Of a stretch of DNA of 64,000 nucleotides, positions 51,731-63,238 are shown piece by piece. The notes beneath the pieces are model-generated. The model worked only from the letters and a program-made list of their open reading frames with translations. It was not told where the DNA came from and did no database searches. The DNA is from Oscheius dolichura. Taxonomy: Eukaryota; Nematoda; Chromadorea; Rhabditida; Rhabditidae. Numbering within the stretch: the stretch's first letter is position 1; each line of letters opens with the position of its first letter. Where the stretch lies: the NCBI GenBank assembly GCA_932521035.1, contig OW051493.1:4278001-4342000 (forward strand), read 5' to 3'. The position numbers and the translations under genes are program-made.

Positions 51731-53371
51731 TTACAGACGCTGGTGGACAACCGCATAGTCGCCGACGGCTATCAGACCCGCCAACATCTCCTCCCCTGGA
51801 AGTGGCTGTCTCTTTGGATTTCTGTATTCCCTACCAGTGGGTTTAATATAGGAGGGAGGCATGCTAAAGGCGTACGAGTCGATGGTGTCCGTCGGCCGCA
51901 GCTCTACCCCGAAGATGTAGGGGATTCCTCGGTGTTGCATGTAGTCTATGCTGGTCCCCGAGGCTGGATCTAGAGAGGATTCTCGTTCCATTTGGAAACA
52001 GCAACCAACACATGAGTTCGGAGATTGTTCCGTAGGTATAATTGACACCGGTAGCATTTTTCATGGCCAGGACAGCTGCCCGAGCGGCATTCCTCTATAA
52101 TCCTCTTTTGCTTATAAAATGAAAAAAGGAGATACCTGGTCAAGGTGGTTGTCTGTCTTCTCGTTGGTGTATCCCCACGGAGACAGCAGTAGCTGGCCAT
52201 AGGAGTGGAGACTGGCGTAAACGATAAGTTGAGGTATCTGCCAGGTGATGTAGTCTCGGATGCCGGCGATCTCCGGCTCCGAGAAGGGATGGCTCCCGGC
52301 GTAGATATTCGAGCATGGCTGTCTGTTCGCCCCCGCTTCTCCCCACCGATACCCCCAGTTTCGGTTGGCATCCGCTCCGACACACCATCTGTTTATTGTC
52401 GTGTTGCGCGACCTCGTCTTCCTCCAGAGTCGGTCGGTCAGTCGACTGTACTCGTATCCGTCGGGGTTCGACTGCGGCACGATGTACCAGTCGAACTTGT
52501 CCAGGCTCTTCGTAATTTGGGGGTCCTTACCATAAGCGAAAACAAGCTGTAATGACAGGGATTAGACCGGAGAAAGGGGAGCGCAGTACTTTGTGGATCA
52601 TGTAAAGAGCTGCAGCCGGTGCGATCCACTCCCTCGCATGGATGCCAGCATCCACAAAAATGGCTGGTTTTACTGAAGTGCCATGGCTCTTTTTGGAAAT
52701 CTATAAATTTCATTATGTTCTAAAATCTAAAGATAACCCACTAATATGCCGTATAATGGTCGGTTTTCTGAGGTGCGGGTGAGATTCAACAAGGTAACGA
52801 GGTGCGGCTTCTCCCTGGCCAACTGCAGCATATACTCGGCCATCTATGAATTATTTCTATCCCTCTCTACAAATAAGTGCAAACCTCGTCGTAGGAGTGA
52901 TAGCTCTCCTGATCAAAGTCTTCCGCCGCCTGCAGCGATCTCTTCCGCCTCGAGGCCGCCCTCATATCTCGTTTTTCACGTTGGATAACCCTGAAGCCGC
53001 GTGCAAGCGGAGACCGCAGCTAACCGTTGAATGTCCTCGTCCAGTAGTTTCACTTCCTTTACACCCTTCGTTTTCAGAAGATCAACCAGGGTCGAATGGA
53101 ATTCTGGAGCCACCAGGACGTCGGCCGCCGTTCGGTGTTTCGATGGCTCTGCCCATACATCCACCAGGACACGCCGCTGGCCCTTGCCCATGTCGAAACC
53201 CTCTCCTTCCAATTCCTCCAGCCATTCGGCCACCTTTTCGTTTGCCTCGAAACGGAGCAGTTTATATCTAAAAGAGGATATTCCACAAAGGGGAGAGAGG
53301 TACCCGGAGTAGTCGTAGGCAGAGCAGAAGACGAGCAGGGTCCCAAGTTGGAGAGTGAGCCATCTCCTCAT
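51731..53371 (-). CDS. Secreted zinc carboxypeptidase, family M14A
   Basis: Digestive-type metallocarboxypeptidase. Signal peptide [20 protein letters not shown], then a propeptide ([36 protein letters not shown]) and a dibasic-rich linker ([14 protein letters not shown]). In the catalytic domain: zinc ligands HAREW (His, Glu) and SLHSYG (His), substrate-binding NRNWGY, the [11 protein letters not shown] motif and ELRP with the catalytic Glu. About seven exons. The C-terminus ends AVVHQRL, with a basic stretch before it. All catalytic residues are present, so an active enzyme is expected. TTTTAG ends 2 nt before the start codon. Confidence 0.92.
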
Positions 53372-53816
53372 TTCTAAAAGGGCGGGTTAGGGGAGATCAG
53401 AGACTACTCAAACGAGAGAAAGTTCACGATAGAAACTGAAAATATCCGGGGAAGAACAGACCGGCTGTCAAATGATAGCGAGAGTTGTGTGTACTGGCGA
53501 TAAGATCCATCACCAGCCACAAACAATCTGGCCATTTACATAGACTTGGACGAGGAGGAGACGGAGGAGGAGACAACAAAACGGGGAGAAGAAACATGTG
53601 GAGGCTGATGGGAAACAGCTGAAGCCGATCGAACACAATCCGATAGGGGGAAATCCCGGCAGAACCGGCCGACCAGACACGTGCCCTGAGGCGTTTATGC
53701 TCGGCAAAGACTTGTCTGTTTACTTTTGGGACACAAAAACGACGGGGCCGGCTCGAGGAAGTCATCGATGGCACAAGACCAGTTGGGGTTACTGGTTCGC
53801 GCCAGTTGACCCCCGG
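53372..53816. promoter_or_regulatory. Divergent spacer, carboxypeptidase and acidic secreted gene
   Basis: 445 bp between two divergent starts. Purine-rich on the plus strand, no motif recognised with confidence. The frame of the acidic gene stays open upstream to about 53598, but the signal peptide places the start at 53817. Confidence 0.4.
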
Positions 53817-54136
53817 ATGCGGCTGTTCCTTCTCCTTTTTCTAGCCACAGCTTCCCTAGGTAATAAACCATTCTCTTTTTAACCTCCCCCGAAGCATGCG
53901 ACCCCTGTGACCCCGACCATGTGCCGCCGCCTGCCGGGGAGGACGAGGATTATCCTCAGAGCACCACAGAGGAGACGACGGACGAACCCGAGCCGGAGTC
54001 CTCCACATGGAACCGTTTCAACGAGGCTGGCTGGCAGACGGACGACAGTGGCAACGTCTTCATCGGAGACGACAACGCCAAGCTGTATCTCATCTCGGTG
54101 GGAAGTTATTGGCCCTTTCCCAAAGATTATAAATGA
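53817..54136 (+). CDS. Small secreted acidic protein, not recognised
   Basis: Two exons (53817-53862 and 53896-54136, joined over a 33-nt intron) give about 95 residues. Signal peptide MRLFLLLFLATASLA, then ACDPCDPDHVPPP, a Glu/Thr/Pro-rich acidic stretch and a C-terminal segment (WNRFNEAGWQTDD, LYLISVGSYWPFPKDYK). Two cysteines only. Function unknown. AATAAA at 54215. Confidence 0.65.
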
Positions 54137-54297
54137 CTCGTCCTCGCCTGGGAGTCTTTATCTATTCTCGTATTCTGTGGGTCAGTCCGGGTGAATAGAA
54201 TATACTCTTCATTGAATAAATATAAATATGTATAATATGCATATCACAGAGAACAACCAGAGTCAACAGAAGGCGATACAAAGTATACAGGGAGGGG

Positions 54298-57200
54298 TCA
54301 ACGGGCTCGTATGATCCGTTGGAGGAAGTCCTCGTACGTGAGGACGGAGGTATATTTCTTACTGAATTCGGCGATTGTCTGTCTCCTCTTCGTGTGGGTG
54401 AAGGTATAGCTGAAAAGGGATATGAGGGGGCGACAGGAGGACAAGTTACTTTTCCACTTCGGCGACACTCCTCCGGTTAATGTTGAGGAGGGTAATTCGC
54501 ATGAGAGACGGGAGAGACATCAACGAGACGACGGTGCCATGGCAGAGGGGGCCAGACTCACCAAATCTAAAGAATTATGTGGAGAGAAGGGAAGTGATCC
54601 TACCTGTTAGGGGTGCCCCTCGTCTGGACGTGGATGAGCCCTTGCTCGATTTGACAGAGGTAGAAGGCAACGAAGGCCTGTTTCTCATTCCTCTGGGGAG
54701 GACTCTTGTCTCCACCGTCATCACAGACACAAAGCAGTTCTTCCACTGGAAAGTGATGGAGATCCTCAGCCTTCTCCAACCAGATAATCATCACTTTGAG
54801 GTCACAACACCGTCTGGCCGGTGGATTTCCTATGTATTTAATTAAAAATGGTTTTCAGCTGGCATACCGGCGATGCTGCTGTTCCCTCTCCCGTAGGCTT
54901 GACTGTCCACTCCGAGGTTCGAGTGTCCCCTACTTCGGGACTCGCTCTCTACCGACATATTCTCACTCCTCGTCTCATCGGAAGAAGCGGACAAGTTCGA
55001 GTTTTTGAAGTTGGAGCCGCCTTGAAATATAAGAATAGAGAAGAAGAAGAGGAAACAAACGTCTGGAGCTAACGGCTGGGGAGGTGAGTTCCTGTTTAAA
55101 AAGACGGAGGCTTCTCTCCGTGGGCATCAGGAAGGCAATCTCGCAGTTAGCGTCTGCCCACCAAAGAGAGTGGGTGACTCCGTCGATGATGTAGTGGTCG
55201 ACTGGGTCGGCCTCTTCCAGTGGTTCTGAACATTCCTCGTTATAGACAAAAGGTAAGGAATGGTCTTACTTCTTTCACTGCTAAAAGCCGTTGACCAATG
55301 CCCTGTCCAGGAGTCATGGACACCGGCCTCTATTCCCTCTCCCAACTCGGACAGAAATCCACAGAAGTCGGCCGAGGTATTCTGGATATTCAAGGCATTG
55401 TCCAGGATATCGACAGCCGATCGTTGTCCCTCCTTTACATAAAAAATGTGGGCTGTTTGGAGAGACCGAGACGGGCAGCTGTCCACAATCTCATGGAGGT
55501 CGCGATAGAAATCCGCGCTAAATATATCCAATTGACCGGAAATTAGAGGAAAGAAACACCTTTGTCCGGAGTCGAGGGGGACTATTTCCGAGCCGAAAGT
55601 GTCGCGGTCGACCATTCCCAGGTCATAGAGCAGGACGCGGATGGAATCACAAACAGATGGGGGGCTGGAAGAGACATATGTTCGAAGAGAGAACAAGCGA
55701 ACAACTAACGGGGTCGGCTGGAGGGATCTCTCGGCCGGCGGAATGGCTGCCCAGACATTTCTCTTCTGGGCCTCCGTCTGGATGGTCATCGAACTCATCG
55801 CCTTCAGGATCTCGTCCGTCTCCGGCGTCTGTTCCAGTCCCCGTATTGTCGTGTCTCTGTATAATGAGGATGTTTTAAATAGAGGAAAGACTAACAGTTT
55901 GCAGGTGTTCTTCTGGAATTCCGGTGGGATGCTGAAATTCTGCCCAATAGGAGTGTGAGGAGGAGCAAAGACCGGGAACGAATTGGTCGATATATTGGCT
56001 TCTGAAACTGGATGAATACTACAAATGGGAATAGAGACTAACCAATGGTTTGGTCAGAAGCCTTGGATTTGTCCGAAGAGACGGAGGAGAGAGTGGAGAC
56101 AGTGGCTTGGGAAGTGAGGGAACCCTTCTTGCTGGGCTCACTGATGCTCAAAGAAGCAATAGAAGCAGTGGCCGGAGTGGGGGGAACTTCTCCAAACTCA
56201 TCCAGAGCTGGTCGAAGACGAGCTACTCCCACACTGGCTGCTTGCAGGGGAGAACGCCGGACATAGACGACGCAAGGGCAGCCATCACTCTGGGTCACGA
56301 TGTGGTTTGCCTCGTGGAGAGAGATGATCGTGTCCCCGTTGACAAGGAAGTGCATGAACCGGGTGGTGTCGATGGCCGACGGCCCATAGAGGTAGAGCAG
56401 GCGTCGCTCGTCGCAGATCGACCATCTTCCTCCCCGGCCGACAGAACTGAACAACGTCAGCATCAGAAACTCGGCCGCCTCGTAGACTCTTCTACTGGCC
56501 GCTTTCTTGTCTTCTCCCTAAATTCTCCTAATAAGTAAAAAAGAAGAAGAGTCGAAACCTCGTGTCTTTTAGCACCCGTCATTCCCAGCTGGATGGTTTC
56601 CGCCACCGTATTCAGGACACCTTCGCATTCGGCCAGAATGGGGGCTGCCGTCAGCCACACGGCTATTGAATTGAAAGCGGCGACTATCTGAAAAGGACGA
56701 TTGAATAGGCGATGGCGAACAATTTACCGTGGAGTGGAGATCCTTCGAATGTAGCGGAGGAGGCTTGCCCAGCTGATATTCGATGAATCGACACAGGGAA
56801 GCCACAATCAACGAGCCGGTCGATACATCATCTAGATGGAAAAATGAATAAATGAATGAGGGAGACACGTACTGTTGCTGAAGAGGATGGCCGACGGGAG
56901 TTGGGAAAAGGCGTTGAGCATGTCGATGGCGGACAGGGAGACGGAGTGATCTCCTGCCCATTCTGGACGACAAATGCGGTCACAGACGGCGGAGACGAGA
57001 CCCCTCACGAGTGAGACACACAACCCTTTCTCCGGATGCGAACCCGTAATCTCTGTGGTTATCCGGTACATCTCGGCATATTGCTCGTCGTTCAACCCAA
57101 TGTCAAAGGCGCAGCTCTCTTCCATCAAAATGGTACACATAGCTAAAGGGGAAAGTGAAATATATTGAATGTAACACATACAGAGAGCCATTTGGAGGTT

Positions 57201-60200
57201 GACAGGATCAGTTTCATTTCTCAAGCTGAAGACCAGGGTCTTATACATTCTGGAGCGCAGATGAAGATATGTGTCTGCATTAGATTTTAGGGCCATCTCG
57301 GCAACTTCTACAAGAAAAAATGAGTATAGTTTCAAAAACATCGGTACGTGGAATCCTGGCCATGCCAAAAGTAGTCGGCCAGCTGGTGATTGTCCCCAAA
57401 GCCCGTAAGCAGCATCGCCTCATCTCTACCTCGGATATGGAAGGATGGAGCCTGAAGGATCTCTCATGTCACTGTCCCCTAGAATATGGCTACCTGACTT
57501 TGGTACTCTCAATGAGTACAATATCCAGCCCGTAGAGATAATGAGGCAGAATGGCCTCGAGTGACGGCAGGGACAGTCGGAAGAGGGAATGCCCATAGTA
57601 GAACAAAGAACACAAAACCATTCTGTCCTTCTGCAGTTGGCCATTTCACAACCGGGCCAATTCCGACTGACCTCGATTAGACTCTGGTAGACGGTGGCCA
57701 CGTAGCTGGCCACTTGCTCTGCGGGAAGGCGTTCGGACGTCGACTTGGAACATATCATCCGGGTCAGAGCCCCGAGGGCTGCTGCTCTGCCGGCGGACAC
57801 ACCTAATTTGACATTAAAAAGAAAAAGGCAGAGAGGAGTACCATCCACAATGAGGGGACCCGACTCGAGGAAGGCGTCGTCATTGTCGGCCTGCTCCCGG
57901 CGGTTCTGCTCCCGTCGCTCAGTGCCACTTTGCATCGCATCCGGGATGTCATCTAAGTCTACCGATTGCAGAGACAGGCCCGAGATGACATCTGAATATT
58001 ACTTTTATACGAGATATGGGTATGGGAGACTGTATTTCTATTTCTATTGGGAGTGTGTCTATAGGACTAGGTGCTCGTGGCCATCTACCAAAAAACGAAC
58101 AAGACCTGCCCCACCTCGGGAATATTTCAACAGAGAAGGAGGTAACTTTAGGTAAACGTTGAAAGTCTCACAAATATCGCTGTTTTGGAAGGCGAGGGGG
58201 CTGAGCCAGAGAGGGGAGCTCTCGAGATGAGGGGGATCCGTTGATAGTTCCATGATCTGGCATAGCTCGTTGGAAGAGCGGCGGGCGGCAATGATAATAC
58301 GGCGGCACCGGGGAGGGAGAGCAGCGGGAAACCGGTTGGACGCAACACCAACACGAGGGAACAGGAATGGCGAAAACGGTAATGAGCTATTAGTTGGGAG
58401 GAGGAGGAGGACGGGGTGAGAAGTATGGAAACCAATGGGACACGTCGGTCTGGATGAATGATTGTGACAGCTATACAAACAAACAGGGACTTTTGTCAAT
58501 ACCCCGGACCATTAGCATGCCGACGAATACCTTGGCATTCCCCACTCTGCTGAATTAAAAAGACAGAGAGAGGATGAAAAACGAGGGGGGAGGATGTGAA
58601 TAGATCCATTTTCAGAGGGGGTCAAGAGACACTTTGTCTGGAGGTCGGCCGGAAAAGTGCCCGTATGGCAGACAATACGAGCGGGAGAGTCTAACTTATT
58701 CAGGAGGACCAGGTTCAATGTGAATATTGATTTAGAGGTGGAGGTCGAGAGGAGGACGGATTATGCGGGGAGGGAGCGAAAGGGGAGGTCTACCAAACGG
58801 AACAGTGAGCTGACAGATTGTCAGTTACGAGCACAAACAATACTCGGCCGACCGGTCAACAACCTGTAGCCGTCGGCTTTCGGGAAAGGAAACCCCCACC
58901 GTGTCACATGGAGCGACGGCAGCAGCAGAAAAAGTGGACCGGTTACTTTCGCTTCTACTCTTTAATTCGGGGAGGAGGACTGACTGACCGTCACAGACAT
59001 CTCCTCGGGGTTTCTCCTCGCTGTGGTGGGAGTAGAGGGCAGCCTCTAGAAGCCAGCCCATGGTCAGTCCCAGGAGCCGCTCGCTCTTCGGGCCTCCCAT
59101 CGTCACATTAGGATGTTTCAGCTGGTGACCTGGAATGGATACAGTTATCTTTGGCATTTTGAAAAGGGGAAAAAGAGATACCCAAAGAATCGTACCTTCA
59201 AGGTGTTTCCCTATCAGAGCAGAGTGACACGACTCGGCATCCATCGACTTAGTCTCAAACGGCTTCGTGCTCTGAAACGGCCGCCGTATACGGAGAAAAG
59301 GTAACGGGCCGACCTTGGGCAGTTTGCATGGAACAGATTGTGTTCTCGGCGGATTGTGTCCATTACTCCTATCTGAATTCGACCACCATAAAGGAATAAT
59401 GACCAAAACTCACCGGATACCCTCAGTTGGAGGGATCCCCGCTGAAGGTCACTCACTCCGTCACGGCCGCTCACAGACGACGAAAACGATGTCCGATCCT
59501 CGGGCACAGGACACTTCTCATCCGTCAGAGTATCATCCAAATGGCTCGTTGACTAAAAATTATCCTCCTTATCTTATACAAAATAGACTGACCTCAGCCG
59601 TGGACTGGTTGTCCTGGTTCAGCATACGCAGACAGCTCTCCACGTTCATATTGGCGGATACCGTATAGCTATCCCCTGAATATTAACTATTAGAGGGAGA
59701 GATAGAAAGGGAAAACCATAGAAGATATCGACCATGCGTTGTAACGTAGTAACAGCCACGAAAAAGCATATGGGCAGGGAGTAAGTGGCCACGGGGCCTT
59801 GCCGGGGGATAATTCCATCATCTGGAGGGGAGAGTTGAAGTAAAGAGGAACGACTCACGAAGGGGCTTGTTGCTATGAGGGGAATGGGAGAGGATCTCCA
59901 CGGGGGAGTCGAGAAGGGACAGGAAGTAGAACCAGCTCTGGTAGAGCAGATTCATAGCACCGTCTTCTGTATTCGAGGCGAGGGACTCCATCTGGAGGAT
60001 GCTATCATCCTCTGAAACGGTATATTACAAAAAGAAAAAATAGGACTTACGTAAGACGGATTTGTTGTAGTCATTCCCGTACATTTGACGGACCACCATG
60101 ACCGTGAGCGCCAAGACTTTCCTGGCCCATACTTCGACCACGGCCACGTGATGTCTCCATCGACGGCACAAGACAGCCAGCGTTCTCCAGTAGGCGGGAG

Positions 60201-60975
60201 ACGGAATCACCTCGTTCGCCACGGCTCTTGACCACAAGTCGAACAGGGCATTGACTACCTGTGGGCCTGCCCTCACACACAATTCATCTGAACTTATAGG
60301 TTGGAAATGGGGGAGACAGTGTCACCTGTGTTGGGAGAGTCGAAGAATAGAAGATCGGCCGAGTTCAACATGAAACCAAGGGATCTCGACCACACTTCGT
60401 CTTGATATTTCCTACTCGACGACTGGATCAACATCTTGAGAGCATCCAAGACGGTTTCAATTTCGGTTGCCTGTCTCTCAACGGCCAGATTTCTGGGTGC
60501 CTCGGTTGCTCCCCCGTGGTAACAGAAGATGGAGCGAAGAGCGTCCATAATATTTCGGAAATATTTCTCGGGTGTTTCCAGGAGGGGAACAGGACTGCGG
60601 GCATCTGGCAAATCCGTCAGGGCCCTCAGCCACCTGACATAGACGGCCACTGCCCCATGAACACTTTCATAGCCTCGTTTGGTCGACAAGGAGAAGGACA
60701 AGGCATTATTCAAGACCTCAAAGGGAAGGGTAACCATAGATGCGCGAGTAGTGGATACCTGCATACACCACCGGAGCTGTTCCTCGGTTTGGAGTCGGAT
60801 GGTATTGTCCGAGCCGTCATCCCTGGCTAATTCGTAGATGAGGGAGGCGGAAACTGACTCACTTGTCCCTCTGAAACAACTTTTAATCAGAAAAGAGATA
60901 AAATAACCTGGTGAAGAGGTCAAGAATGGTCGAACCAATAGCTGGGAACTCCAGTACCGGCCATTCTTCGTACAT
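54298..60975 (-). CDS. ralgapb: Ral GTPase-activating protein beta subunit (RALGAPB)
   Basis: Non-catalytic partner of RalGAP-alpha in the complex that inactivates Ral GTPases and restrains exocyst and TORC1 signalling. Start MYEEWPVLEFPA matches the human MYSEW start. Then RWRHHVAVVEVWARKVLALT, RLLGLTMGWLLEAAL, GRAAALGALTRMICS, DISVSLSAIDMLNAF-type segment (SLSAIDMLNAFSQL), LHSKDLHSTV, ADFCGFLSELGEGIEAG, DSWTGHWSTAFSS, WWADANCEIAFLMP, IWLEKAEDLHHFPVEEL and the Rap-GAP-fold end (HTKRRQTIAEFSKKYTS), each in the same order as human RALGAPB. Stop at 54298. About 30 short exons. An acceptor-like CTTCAG lies about 32 nt upstream of the ATG. Confidence 0.9.
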
Positions 60976-61160
60976 CAGCTGCTCGCGGACAATGCTATCC
61001 TCTTACCTGAAGGGAATATACCATGTTAAATAAAAATTACAGATAAAAAACAGAAATGACTGTAATCGACAAAGACAATGATGGCTGGGGAAAATTTATT
61101 GAAATTTGCTGGAAAGGACGTGGTGAATAAGGCGGTAGCGCGACGAAAACAATGGCACAT

Positions 61161-62964
61161 TCATTTTTTCCGTAATTTGAAGATATATTTACGGAGAATC
61201 GGACCGGACTCGCCGTTTACCAGTACGGTTTTCACTATTTGTGGCTGGTTTGTATCCTGAAAAGGAGGTAGAACGGAAAAGTTGATAAAATTACCTGTTG
61301 GGCAGTTGTATTCCCTTTGGAATAGTTCACATTCCGCCGATTGTCCACATCTTCCCGTAGTTTACCATTTTTGGGAGGAGACCGTTCAAAACAATCCCAT
61401 CTCGCGGTTTCTGCCGAGTTATCGAGGGGGTCATCTGGTCTAAAGCGGAGAGGGCGGTGGCCACCCAGAGAGAGACTCACCCGACGATCTCCTCGTGTTC
61501 GTAGAACAGTTCCTCCGGTTCATAGATAGCCGATGGCTCTTGGTCATTTAAATATCCGTTATTCTGGACATTTTCCCTTATTCAACAATAGAAATACGTA
61601 CATAATGTTGTAGATTGGGTGTCGTCCACTTTTTGAGACATGCGTCCCCCGAGCTAAACATCAATCAGCCGGGAGGACACGAGACACTCACTGTGCAGTC
61701 GACGGCCGCTCGTACCAAACACGCCGGCCGGAGGAGACTGCTGCTTGTGATTCATTGGCTGTCCTAAAACAGAAACTCTCATCAACAACCGCAATCTGGT
61801 TCGAGGGAAGGAGGGGACGCCTTTCCCACCTCTGGCAGCTGATCGATGGCTCACTGTGTTTTCTTTTCCTCGGCTCCGCTTGTCCACTCGATGACGAATT
61901 ACTGAAACAAGCAATAAGAAGAAGGGGACGAGTGTGGCCTACACGCGAAGGAAGATATCCTCCCCTTTGAGTTGCCGTAGAAATGAACTGTAATGGGCCC
62001 GAGCCGCTGCCAGTATCCTCCGGATGGCGTCTCTCTTCGTTCCGTAGGAGAATGCCGCGTCTGGATAGAATTACCCCTTGTTCGAGCAGATACAAACCGT
62101 TCTCCATGACATTGTTGACTGTCATGTTCATCATCGAGGCATATCTAATCTCCCGGGGCCAAAAGGCAGGCTTCGGCTTGATCTGGGGCTAAAAGGAGCA
62201 AATATAGGAGAAAGAAGGCCGACTACCAGCTGGCCTTTACATTTGTAGCTGAAGTGCTCCTTTGAAGGATAATTATAGAGATCGAGGAGATGAGTAACCT
62301 GAAATAATAAAGGAAACGTGGAGATAATAAGGCAAAAGAAGGGCGATCAAAAGTCCTCGGCGCCGTGATTGAGTGTGTTTGTTGTAGGTAAACGAGGAAG
62401 TGCCCGCTCCGAACAAGGGAAGACCCTCTCTTTTTCACACCGACCTTCGCCCACAGCTGGACTTCTCCCTTCTTATCCTCGTCCTCCTCTGCTCTGACAC
62501 TTGTTATCGGCACATAGACCGTGTGCTAGAAATATTCAAATATTGGGAAGAGGCGGCAGCCAACCCTGTCCAGTCCATTTTGTTTCGTGATCGTCACTTG
62601 GAGGTCCGAATCGACGGCTGCCTGGACCAGACGACGGGATCCATAATACGAACAATGATTTTCAATATTCTGAAGTCTTATTTAAACTATTAGAATGATT
62701 AGAATACCTCGGAGGCCACGACAAGCATGTAGTGCTCCTCTGAACCGTGGTTCAACTCTTCGATTGCCTTGTGCAGTCGGTGGATCATCTTTATTTTCTC
62801 GCCATTTGCAATTTTTCGAAAAACTTCTACTGGATCCGTTGGAAATGTGGTCTCCATCTAGTTTAAATGTATAAATTTGCGTTTGTCAATAAACGCACTC
62901 CATTCGAAGACTGGCAGCCCGGCTGATATGGATATCTCTGCCCGTTGTAGGCGAGATCAGCCAT
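61161..62964 (-). CDS. Protein of about 400 aa, not recognised
   Basis: About eleven exons can be joined in frame over introns of 35-70 nt (one of about 130 nt). Start MADLAYNGQRYPYQPG, then METTFPTDPVEVFRKIANG, MIHRLHKAIEELNHGSEEHY, YYGSRRLVQAAVDSDLQHT, VTHLLDLYNYPSKEHFSYK, FWPREIRYASMMNM and YGTKRDAIRRILAAARAHYS, which look like a folded alpha/beta domain of about 230 residues. The C-terminal third is low-complexity (KRKHSEPSIS; EPEELFYEHEEIVG) and ends SGPILRKYIFKLRKK, stop 61161. No signal peptide or membrane segment. I do not recognise the family. GGGCAG ends 1 nt before the ATG. It lies 185 bp upstream of RALGAPB on the same strand. Confidence 0.7.
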
Positions 62965-63238
62965 TCTGCCCGAAATATTACCAGGACTAGTCCGTAATTT
63001 ATGTAATTTTGGTACGGTGACCACGTCTATATCATCCACGGAGAGACACAACCGTTTATTTAAAAAAGAGATGAGACCTATGGTTGGGAGACTAAAGAGA
63101 ATGATCAAAGCTTGTCAGAAACCGGTATGGAGGGAACCAGCGTGGGTATGAAGAACTAAAGTATGAGAGAGAGAAATAAAGAAAACAACTAGGCAATCGG
63201 AATAAAAAGAAAACAACAGTCGGATAAATAAAGCAGGA

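Noticed and set aside
51509..51973. Plus-strand open frame with protein-like stretch (FCGHTVTDWARTLPY)
   Set aside because: It overlaps the real carboxypeptidase exons in antisense, lacks a good ATG and no exon partner was found.
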